IMG/VR virus record: IMGVR_UViG_3300031951_000859
Location: 1-30,011 of that record
Origin: a virus
Direction: 5' to 3' (one strand)
Length of the DNA: 30,011 nucleotides
Of this stretch, positions 1 through 7,800 are shown piece after piece; the stretch's first letter is position 1, and each line of letters opens with the position of its first letter. The notes under the pieces were generated by a model. It did no database searches. It had not been told where the DNA came from and was given only the letters and a program-made list of their open reading frames with translations. Made by a program: the position numbers and the translations under genes.

Positions 1-15
1 CCCTTGGAGATCAAT

Positions 16-426
16 ATGGATGATGAAACTAAGTCACAAGTCATCCCAACCGACAAGCTGGTTAAGACGTACATCAAGATACGCGATGCCCGTAAAGCGT
101 TGGCTGACAAGTTCGAGAAAGAAGATGCCGAACTCAAGGAGGCTCTGGATACTATTGAGTTCCAGCTTCTGGAGACTTGCAAGATGGTCGGCACTGATAG
201 CCTCAAAACACCGTTTGGTACAGTAAGCCGTCGAGTTGCCAAACGCTATTGGACGAATGATTGGCACTCATTTCATTCGTTCGTGAAGAAACACGAAGCC
301 TTAGAGTTAATAGAGAAACGCATCTCGCAGAACAATATGGCTTCGTTCTTGGAAGAGAATCCCGACAAGTGTCCGCCGGGTCTCAATGTTGACAGCCGTT
401 ACGCGGTTGTTGTTCGTCGTAAATAA
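16..426 (+). CDS. Phage hypothetical protein with N-terminal coiled coil (136 aa)
   Basis: I chose the ATG at 16 because GGAG lies at 6-9, six bases upstream. A TTG at 4 is in the same frame and the reading frame is open to the window edge, so a longer product is possible. The first 60 residues are charged and helical and look like a coiled coil. They are followed by a short TPFGT beta-strand element and a C-terminal half with W and H residues, ending in basic residues. This helix-then-strand layout recalls phage Gp157 or Gam-like proteins that sit beside DNA-binding and replication genes, but I see no diagnostic motif, so function is not assigned. The stop codon is followed ten bases later by the start of the putative ssDNA-binding protein, and the SD of that gene starts right at this stop, so the two are probably one operon. 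Confidence 0.75.
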   Translation: MDDETKSQVIPTDKLVKTYIKIRDARKALADKFEKEDAELKEALDTIEFQLLETCKMVGTDSLKTPFGTVSRRVAKRYWTNDWHSFHSFVKKHEALELIEKRISQNNMASFLEENPDKCPPGLNVDSRYAVVVRRK

Positions 427-436
427 GGAGAAAGCA

Positions 437-1369
437 ATGAGCGATCTAGCTCTATTCAACCAAAATCTTCCCAGCCACCTGCGTACAGCGGAACTTGATG
501 AAACTACCAAAGCCTTGATGGGTGGTAGTGGCGGCGGTAACAAGCGTATCTCCATCGAGGGCGGCGTTTGGCGCATGCTGGTCAATGGCAAGGAAGTTGC
601 GCAGAACGAAGACCGTGCAATGAATGTTGTGATCGTTGCAGCGGCACAGAAAATTTCGCGTATCTTCTACGCAGGCACTTACAAGAAGGGCGTAGTCAGC
701 GCCCCGGATTGCTGGTCAGCAGACGGTGAAACCCCAGATGCCAAAGCTAAAGCACCTCAGTCGAAGTCGTGCGCTAGCTGCCCACAGAACATCAAGGGCT
801 CGGGTCAGGGCGATAGCCGTGCTTGCCGCTTCCAGCAGCGTTTAGCAGTTGTCTTGGAGAACGACATTAGCGGTGACGTGTACCAGCTTGCACTGCCGTC
901 TACTTCCATCTTCGGTGCCGGTGAGAATGGCAAGTGGCCTTTGCAGACATATGCAAAGATGATTGCAAGTAAGGGTGCGCCTATTACGTCGGTCGTAACT
1001 GAAATGCGCTTCGACACCAATAGTTCCACACCAAAGCTGACTTTCAAGCCTGTACGTTTCCTTGAGACCAGCGAATTCCAAGCTGCACTGGAGCAAGGCA
1101 AGTCTCCATCAGCAGTAAGCGCAATCACGATGACCGTTGCACAGACGGATGGAGTGAAGGATGGTGACCAATCTAACGATGAAGAGTTTGAAAAGCCTGT
1201 CCCGGCAAAGAAAGCGCAGGCGGTGGCAGCGGATAGTGACGCAGATGCTGGCGAAAGTGAGGCGGCGCAAGTCGTTTCTGAGCCAACGAAGCGTACGAGC
1301 AAGAAAGAGGAGGCTCCCGCTGAGAAAAAGGACGTAAGCAAAATCCTCGCTGAGTGGGATGATGAGTAA
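437..1369 (+). CDS. Putative phage ssDNA-binding protein with four-Cys motif and acidic tail (310 aa)
   Basis: The start at 437 is supported by AAGGAG at 425-430; an upstream in-frame ATG at 386 has no SD and lies inside the previous gene. The N-terminal ~220 residues look folded and beta-rich. They contain Cys at about 92, 112, 115 and 130 (CWSADG, CASC, RAC), which could bind zinc. From about residue 225 the protein turns into a low-complexity Glu/Ala/Lys/Asp-rich tail ending EWDDE. A folded core plus disordered tail with acidic tip is the usual plan of phage and bacterial SSBs such as T7 gp2.5 and T4 gp32, where the tip recruits other replication proteins. Its place between a coiled-coil protein and a primase-helicase fits. 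The SSB role is inferred from architecture and context, not from a recognised OB-fold signature. Confidence 0.55.
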   Translation: MSDLALFNQNLPSHLRTAELDETTKALMGGSGGGNKRISIEGGVWRMLVNGKEVAQNEDRAMNVVIVAAAQKISRIFYAGTYKKGVVSAPDCWSADGETPDAKAKAPQSKSCASCPQNIKGSGQGDSRACRFQQRLAVVLENDISGDVYQLALPSTSIFGAGENGKWPLQTYAKMIASKGAPITSVVTEMRFDTNSSTPKLTFKPVRFLETSEFQAALEQGKSPSAVSAITMTVAQTDGVKDGDQSNDEEFEKPVPAKKAQAVAADSDADAGESEAAQVVSEPTKRTSKKEEAPAEKKDVSKILAEWDDE

Positions 1370-1604
1370 CGGGTACTCATCCCGCTTTGTCAAAATCGTT
1401 AATTCAGCGGACACCAACAAGCTTGGTGTCCAGCTTGGCAACCTGTGCATAGAAAACGATATACCAGCACAGGACGTGGCAGAGCACTTCGGGGTAACCC
1501 GCGCCACGATTTACAACTGGTTCAAGGGCTTAACGAAAGTGCCGCCTGCGTACCAAGAACAAGTTGCCAAGGTAGTGGAGACGCTGTTGAAGAAGCGGAA
1601 ATAA
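1359..1604 (+). CDS. Small helix-turn-helix DNA-binding protein (81 aa)
   Basis: Residues about 33-57 form a classic HTH: an AEHFGVTRATIYNWFKG core like that of Cro/CI or XRE-type regulators. A basic C-terminus (LLKKRK) follows. The gene begins at tandem ATG codons (1359 and 1362) inside the last codons of the putative SSB gene, an 11-base overlap that suggests translational coupling; no strong SD is visible apart from a GAG/GGG-rich stretch just upstream. It may regulate the early operon or act as a replication-initiation accessory protein. No operator can be assigned, although the folded element at 1613-1676 lies directly downstream. Confidence 0.75.
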   Translation: MMSNGYSSRFVKIVNSADTNKLGVQLGNLCIENDIPAQDVAEHFGVTRATIYNWFKGLTKVPPAYQEQVAKVVETLLKKRK

Positions 1605-1612
1605 CACAGGTT

Positions 1613-1676
1613 TAGGAGGCTAGGGAGCGCACCCGAAAAGGGTAGTTGCCGTCACTATCCCTGCCTACCTATTTTT
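1613..1676 (+). terminator. Structured RNA / intrinsic-terminator-like element before the primase gene
   Basis: This is part of the 93-base gap between the HTH gene and the primase. Arms 1613-1626 and 1658-1671 pair over 13 base pairs with two single-base bulges (A1667, T1621). Inside the loop, 1631-1643 forms ACCC/GGGT around GAAAA, and 1644-1656 can form AGT/ACT. The outer stem is followed at once by T5 (1672-1676). The pairings are seen directly; the role is inferred. It could be an attenuator or terminator limiting primase expression, or the 3' end of a small RNA. Confidence 0.4.
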
Positions 1677-1697
1677 AAAAGACGGCTTGGGGCGGCT

Positions 1698-4559
1698 ATG
1701 CTTACGAGGACAGACTTCCTGTCTTTGGTTCTACCAGCTACGGGGCAGTATTGCGTAGTGGGACTGAAGAAGGATGCAAAACCAAAACAAATATTCGTAT
1801 CGTCGGTAGAGGAGATCGATAGCTACGCAGATGCCTTGGTACATAGAGGCTATGACGCGTACTTTGCACTCGCTTCGTTTACTGATGATTCCGGGCGGAC
1901 TACCGCTAACGCATCACATCTCAATTCTTTTTTCCTTGACCTCGACTGTGGTCTTGGTAAGCCGTACGCAGATCAATCTGAAGGCGTTGCTGCGCTGAAG
2001 GATTTTGTTAAGAAGACCAGCCTGCCAAGGCCAACCGCTATCGTGAACTCCGGTCGTGGGGTGCATGCATACTGGGTGCTTGAAGAGGCGCTTGAGAAAA
2101 ACGAATGGCGTGGCTTTGCCGAAGGGCTGAAGGCGCTTTGCACTGCACAGAATCTACATGCTGACCCAGCAGTTACCGCTGACGTTGCACGTATTCTGCG
2201 CATACCAGACACGCTTAACTTTAAGAACCCGGATGATCCGCAGCCTGTAAAGCTGTTAATGGCTGGCACACGTGTGGGCTTGGACGCTCTACGTGACAAG
2301 TTCGTATCGAACGAGTTCCACATTCCGGGTGAGAAGCCGTTCCAACGGCAGATTGATCCCACGACACTTGCACTGCTAGGCAACTATCAGTCACGGTTCA
2401 AGACCATTCTGCTTAAATCTGTACAGGGAGAAGGCTGTGCACAACTTGCGCATATTTACGAAAATCAGGACACGGTGGAGGAACCCTTATGGAGAGCCGG
2501 GCTATCGATTGCGCATCACTGTGTTGATGCCGGAAAAGCGATCCATATTCTATCGAACAAGCACCCTGAATACGATGCTCGAACTACTGAAAAGAAAGCT
2601 GCTCAAACAAAAGGGCCGTACACATGTGACACCTTTAAAAAGCTTTCGCCAGCGTTATGTGAGGGCTGTTCGCTCAAGGTTACCTCTCCTATACAAATTG
2701 GACGAGAAGTTATCCATCCAGATGAAGATGCGGAAGCGCCAATTGTTGAAGACGTTGAGCCAGTCACGCAGGAAGTCCGTACGTACACAATCCCTAAGTT
2801 TCCATTCCCATTCTTTCGGGGGAATGTAGGTGGCATTTACCTGCAAGGAATGCCCAAGAAGAACAAAGACGGCTCTGAAGAGACCGAAGATGATACGCTG
2901 ATCTTCCCGCACGATTTCTATGTGGTGAAGCGACTGCACGATCCCGAGGATGGTGAGTGCGTAATGTTACGTCTGCATCTCCCAAAGGATGGTGTGCGTG
3001 AGTTCATCATGCCATTACAGGATGTCATCTCCAAAGATAAATTCATGAGCACGATTGCCAAGCATGGTGTGGCGATTATTGGCAAAAAACAGGAGGCAAT
3101 GATGTTGTATACAACTCGCTGGGTGGAAGAACTACAAGCGATGGGTAAAGCCGAGATTGCGCGTAAGCAGTTTGGTTGGTTGTCGGATGACAGCGCGTTC
3201 ATTCTTGGCGAGAAAGAAATCCGGCATGACACAATCGAATACAGCCCACCGTCAGCAGCAACGCTGCCACTAGTACCCGCGTTTGGTACACGTGGCGACT
3301 TCCACGTATGGAAGGATGTTATCAACCATTATCGTAACCCCGGCATGGAGATACGTGCACTGGCGCTGTGCCTTGGTTGGGGTGGCCCGTTAATGAAGTT
3401 CGTAGGGGAAGGTGCGCTCAGTGGCTTTCTATTAAACCTAGTTAGTAAGGAAGGCGGTACCGGCAAGTCCACCATACTGCAAGCGATCAACAGCATCTAC
3501 GGCAGTCCAAGTGCTCTGATGATGAACTACAAGGATACGCACAACTTCCGCCTACAGCGGTTTGGTAGCTTACAGAACATAACGGCAACTATTGATGAGT
3601 TGACCAACATGAAGCCGGAGCCGATGTCCGATCTGGTGTACGACATCACTTCTGGTAAGGGCAAAGGACGTATGTCTTCCAAAGCCAACGTCGAGCGGGT
3701 CAACAACACATCGTGGCAACTTCCGGTGGTGTCGTCATCCAACAAAGTCATTCGTGATGCGTTGCTATCAATTAAGTCGTTCCCCGAGCCGGAACTGCTG
3801 CGCATACTGGAGGCCAACATTTCTTTGGATACCTCGCTAGATGCAGTTCAGTCCAAGCGTCACTTCGGCAGACTAACGAATAACTACGGGCATGCTATTA
3901 CCCCATTTATTCAGCACATCCAAAGTGATTTGCCAGCGACGATTGAGTTCCTGAACAAGGTCAACGAGAAGATTGACCGGGCGGCTGGCATCACAGGCAA
4001 CGAACGCTTCTGGTCAGCAGGTATGGCGATTGGTATTGCAGGAGGCATCATTGCAGGTAGATTGGGGTTGCACGACATCCCTATGAAGCCGGTGATGGAC
4101 TGCGCGGTAGACCTGATTAAGAACAGCCGCCGCATCAACAAGGAGTCTATGTTCGACAGCGAGGACTTCCTCGGGGCGTTCCTGCAACGTCACTTCCACG
4201 AGATTCTGGTTATCAACGGTAGCAAAGATAACAAGACTGGGTTGGAGCATGCACCGATACGCGAACCACGTGGGCCGTTGACTGCACGGTATGAGCCTGA
4301 TACGAAGCTATTGTTTGTGTCCGTGCGCCCCTACCGCGAGGATTGCAGCAAGTATTCGATGAGCTACGAAGGGTCGTTGGAGCCGTATCAGAAAGCTGGC
4401 GCTTACCTTGGTATGAAGCGCAAGCGGATGTTTGCAGGCACAGTGACCAACACGGCGCAGAACGTACAGGCGCTGGTGTTTGACGCATCCAAGCTTGGCT
4501 TTTTTGACGAAGACATCCTGCTAAATGCTCCGGATTCTGTCCACCCCGATCTGGATTGA
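1698..4559 (+). CDS. Primase-helicase: AEP-type primase plus SF3 helicase (953 aa)
   Basis: This is a replication protein expected to lay primers and unwind the fork. The N-terminal part carries features of an archaeo-eukaryotic-type primase: an FFLDLDC motif with D81 and D83 (metal ligands), SGRGVHAYW with H123, and an ARILRIPDTLN segment at 164-174. C310, C321 and C324 may form a small zinc element. The C-terminal half holds a helicase ATPase: Walker A GGTGKS at 586-591, Walker B-like TIDE with D633 and E634, and a sensor-type SSSNK near 677-681, typical of SF3/D5-like phage and plasmid helicases. The SD is poor (GGGGCGG just before the ATG), and the folded RNA at 1613-1676 lies upstream, so expression may be limited. 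The N-terminal family assignment is motif-based; the helicase call is the firmer one. Confidence 0.88.
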   Translation: MLTRTDFLSLVLPATGQYCVVGLKKDAKPKQIFVSSVEEIDSYADALVHRGYDAYFALASFTDDSGRTTANASHLNSFFLDLDCGLGKPYADQSEGVAALKDFVKKTSLPRPTAIVNSGRGVHAYWVLEEALEKNEWRGFAEGLKALCTAQNLHADPAVTADVARILRIPDTLNFKNPDDPQPVKLLMAGTRVGLDALRDKFVSNEFHIPGEKPFQRQIDPTTLALLGNYQSRFKTILLKSVQGEGCAQLAHIYENQDTVEEPLWRAGLSIAHHCVDAGKAIHILSNKHPEYDARTTEKKAAQTKGPYTCDTFKKLSPALCEGCSLKVTSPIQIGREVIHPDEDAEAPIVEDVEPVTQEVRTYTIPKFPFPFFRGNVGGIYLQGMPKKNKDGSEETEDDTLIFPHDFYVVKRLHDPEDGECVMLRLHLPKDGVREFIMPLQDVISKDKFMSTIAKHGVAIIGKKQEAMMLYTTRWVEELQAMGKAEIARKQFGWLSDDSAFILGEKEIRHDTIEYSPPSAATLPLVPAFGTRGDFHVWKDVINHYRNPGMEIRALALCLGWGGPLMKFVGEGALSGFLLNLVSKEGGTGKSTILQAINSIYGSPSALMMNYKDTHNFRLQRFGSLQNITATIDELTNMKPEPMSDLVYDITSGKGKGRMSSKANVERVNNTSWQLPVVSSSNKVIRDALLSIKSFPEPELLRILEANISLDTSLDAVQSKRHFGRLTNNYGHAITPFIQHIQSDLPATIEFLNKVNEKIDRAAGITGNERFWSAGMAIGIAGGIIAGRLGLHDIPMKPVMDCAVDLIKNSRRINKESMFDSEDFLGAFLQRHFHEILVINGSKDNKTGLEHAPIREPRGPLTARYEPDTKLLFVSVRPYREDCSKYSMSYEGSLEPYQKAGAYLGMKRKRMFAGTVTNTAQNVQALVFDASKLGFFDEDILLNAPDSVHPDLD

Positions 4560-4725
4560 TTGGAAGGCGTTCCGCCCAGAAACCTCTTTCTTCATCCCCT
4601 GTCTGGACTACCGCCCGGTGCAGGAGTTTGTGGAGAAAGAGGCTGACCGGCTACGGATGCAGGTGGTGTGCAAGCGTGTTGTGGAGCGGGGGCGATATGG
4701 CTTGCGGGTCTGGAGATTGGCGTGA
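4525..4725 (+). CDS. Small conserved-looking phage protein (up to 66 aa)
   Basis: The body of the protein reads as genuine coding sequence: TSFFIPCLDYR, then an amphipathic helix (VQEFVEKEADRL) and a C-terminal VERGRYGLRVWRL. This pattern of one Cys, conserved aromatics and a GLRVWR end resembles small phage proteins found next to replication genes. Its function is unknown. The 5' end is unsure. The ATG at 4525 overlaps the primase by 35 bases and has no clear SD. An in-frame ATT at 4555 overlaps the primase stop codon as ATTGA and would give a 56-aa protein starting before DWKAF. It is the last gene before the terminator at 4770. Confidence 0.65.
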   Translation: MLRILSTPIWIDWKAFRPETSFFIPCLDYRPVQEFVEKEADRLRMQVVCKRVVERGRYGLRVWRLA

Positions 4726-4769
4726 TATGCTTGGCGCACTCAATGCTTTCTCCAAGGGAACTTGAGACT

Positions 4770-4810
4770 GCCCCCGAGTGCTACTCCCCTTGCACCGGGG
4801 GCTTTTTTTT
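4770..4810 (+). terminator. Intrinsic terminator closing the + strand replication operon
   Basis: GCCCCCG (4770-4776) pairs with CGGGGGC (4796-4802), extended inward by GTGC (4778-4781) with GCAC (4792-4795) around a ten-base loop, and followed by T8 (4803-4810). The T tract runs into the stop codon of the converging minus-strand gene (4809-4811). On the minus strand the stem is preceded by A8 and not followed by a T tract, so it should mainly stop + strand transcription. Confidence 0.92.
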
Positions 4811-7800
4811 AATACCCCGCTATTTGCTTCAGCTTCGGAATGTTGTAGTTAGTCAGCAACTGACGCTCTAGCGCAAGAATCGAATCCGTCTTCTCCCGTT
4901 TTTCTTCCGGGGTCAGGTCTGGATCATTCGCAATGATGTTGCGGTACTTGCGCATATTCCCAAGCTGCTCCTCAATCTTGTTTACTACACCCTTCATCGA
5001 GTACAGCTTGAGTTTGTCTTCGGTCAGGTACTCCTGCAATTCTTCAGCACGGCCTTCCCGCTTGAACGTATTCACCGAGTTGACCACCTTGTCTACATCC
5101 TCACGGAACTGATAGAACTCAGTCTTATAACCACGCCCAGTATCGTCATACATGAAGGTCTTGATCAACGGCAGCTTGTTGATTGGTTTGTTCATGCGGT
5201 TGGGGTCAGCTACAGCATCGGTAACATCCAACGCCACACCACCCACGGTGCCCAGATACCCACGCAGCAAGTGGTCTACCTTCATGGGCGAGATGCCGAT
5301 ATGCCCGAATAGCTTGGCAAGTTCCGAGGTGCTGTTGTTGAACTGCAAGTACGTCTCTTTCCCCGCCATGTTGATACCGACGATAGGATTGTTGGTGAAG
5401 AACGAATAGTTAGTCGCCACCTCAATCGCAGGTTTAATCAATTGCGGGGTTAGGTTAACGCCACCATACGCGTTGATTGCAGCGTCACGCATACTGCGCA
5501 TGAAAGTCTTGGCATCGACTGGGCGCTCGGTGCCTTCACGGGCAATCGCTTGGTAGAGGCGCTCTGGCAGAACCTTGAACAGGAAGCCAATCTCAGGTGC
5601 AACCGGCAGTTTTAGGCCAGTGCCGGGAATGATAAAGTTCTTATCACGCTCGTAGTCATCCAGACCTTTGTAGTCATCATCGTCGCCCACCAGTGCAGCG
5701 TACAAGAAAGACAGCGCAGCTACCTTGGCTCCAGTCGTATAGAACAGTGCCATTGCAGTCTTGCGGTCTTCCATCGACAAGCCCTTGCCTTGGATAGTGC
5801 GATAAAGCACATCCATACCTTGGATGTAGGCGTTCATGAAAGGCACGATCTGACGCAGGATACGTACGGTCTGCCCGTTGCCACCGGTCTTAAAGTTGAT
5901 GTATTCCTTGGCGCGATGGAAAGCCAGCACTCGGTCGCCGGTTTCTTTCATGGTCTGGTCGTAGATTGCCGCACGTACCGCCATGTCAGCAGCAAGTGAG
6001 AAATCTTCCAGCTTGTCCCATGCACGGAGGAAGGCATTACGTTCTTGCAAACCATGACGCTCACGCGCCCGACGCATTGCGTGGTCAGGCATACCATCGT
6101 AAGCACCTGTGATACCCAACGCTTGGATGTCAGTCTCACCACCGGTGACCACATGATAGAAGTTACTCAGCACCTTGCTAGGCAGCGCAAACGGATGCTT
6201 CACACCGGACAGGAACATAGCGCGGCCCGTATCCTGTGCAAGCTGACTCAACGCAAAGGTTGGCATGTGAGTAACGAAACTACGCAAGCCGGTCGCTGCT
6301 GTTGTGAACGCTTTCATTACTGGGCCTGCAACATCCACCACGCTGGAGAACGCTGCCACATCTTCTTGGTTCTGCACCCGGAACGCTACGCGCTCACCGT
6401 CACGGTAGGCGAATACCACAAGCTGCTTATTGTTCTTCAGTTCGCGGTCAACCTCATCCTGCGTCTTTAGCTCTTCGGCATCCGGCAGTTGCTCTAGTGT
6501 TTTGACCGCAGCACGGTTCTTCAAGCCTGACCGGATAGCCCAGATGGTGTTGCCCACCATATTGTCGAGCACGTTGCGAATCTCTTTGGAGCTACCTGCG
6601 GTGTCCAGCTTTGGCAACTCAGTCAAGTGCACGTTACCGGTACGCAGCTTGTTAGCGGACTCAAGCTTATTGGTGTCTTCCTCTACACGTGTCCACGGCA
6701 CGTAGCCCACGTTGTCTTTCCAGTCCTGTGCTTGCGCTGGGCTGAGACGGCCTGTCGATACCATGAAGTCAATGATGCCTTCGTTGTACTTGGTAAATAC
6801 GTCAAATGCCTGCTTCAGTTCGGGGAACGTGTTCATAGCCTCAAGGCCAGCATCAATCTCAGCCTGAGACGCGCGTACGTTCACAATCTGCTTGCGCAAT
6901 TTTGCCGCTGCCTGCTTATTGCCTTTGGCTTCTGCCGTTTCGGCTTGGCTTCTAAGCAACTCGTTACGCTTGTTGATTTCGTTGGCACGTTGCGCAATGA
7001 ACGCCCGATGCGAAAGCGTTACCGCTTCCTTGGCAGAACCTAGTTTGGCACCCAGCTTCTCGATGATGATCTCAAATACACCGTCAAGGCTGATACTCTG
7101 CCCGTTTTCTACACGGTCGTAGACTTCATACAAGCCATCAGCACCGACACGGATACCACCACGCTTCATCAGTTGATCAGCAACACCCGTGGCTTCCTGC
7201 GCCTGTTCGTTCAGTATGTCTCCGCGAATTTCGCCAAGGCTGTTCGTGACCTTGTTTTGATAAGCGGCAACAAGCTTCTCTTTGACCGGCGCATCTTTAT
7301 CCACGACTGCCTGACGGATAGCCATCGGTATGCCTTTGGACTTCTCGCTCATCAGGGTCAAGCGGTCTAAGAATGTCTGATCGACATCTGGCTCCGGCTC
7401 GTTGGCAATACCCTTCATGCGCTCGTTCAGCGCAGCGGCACGTTGACCTTCGGTAGTCAGTTCGCCTTCAGCACTCTTCCGCTGATACGAAATCCTGCTA
7501 TCCGTCGGACTCCACGCACCGGTATTGAATATGGATTTGATCTGTGTAGGTTCGTAGACAGCGAGATTCTTGCGCCCACCTTCTTGTACGTAGAAGCCAT
7601 CATGCCCTAAATATTTAATTGCTTCCTGTACTGTGGCACTTTCAATCGCTTCCCATTCCCCATACATAACATCATTCATGAGGTCTTCATCACCAATAAT
7701 TTCAGCTAATTTATTTAGGTGACTACGTTTTTGGAAGTCAAATGGGTTCTGTGCACTGACGTATACCGGGACTATATTTGCACGGCTGGGTAAAAGTTCA

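Noticed and set aside
805-1380. 191-codon open frame on the minus strand
   Set aside because: It lies antisense to the SSB-like gene, is Ser/Ala-rich without motifs, and has no SD; the + strand frame has SD, coupling and Cys motif.
4770-4810. Bidirectional terminator for both converging operons
   Set aside because: Reading the minus strand, the hairpin is preceded by A8 and not followed by a T tract, so only + strand termination is supported.
6045-6470. 141-codon + strand frame opposite the giant gene
   Set aside because: No SD, no recognisable fold, and His/Thr/Arg-rich composition typical of antisense reading.
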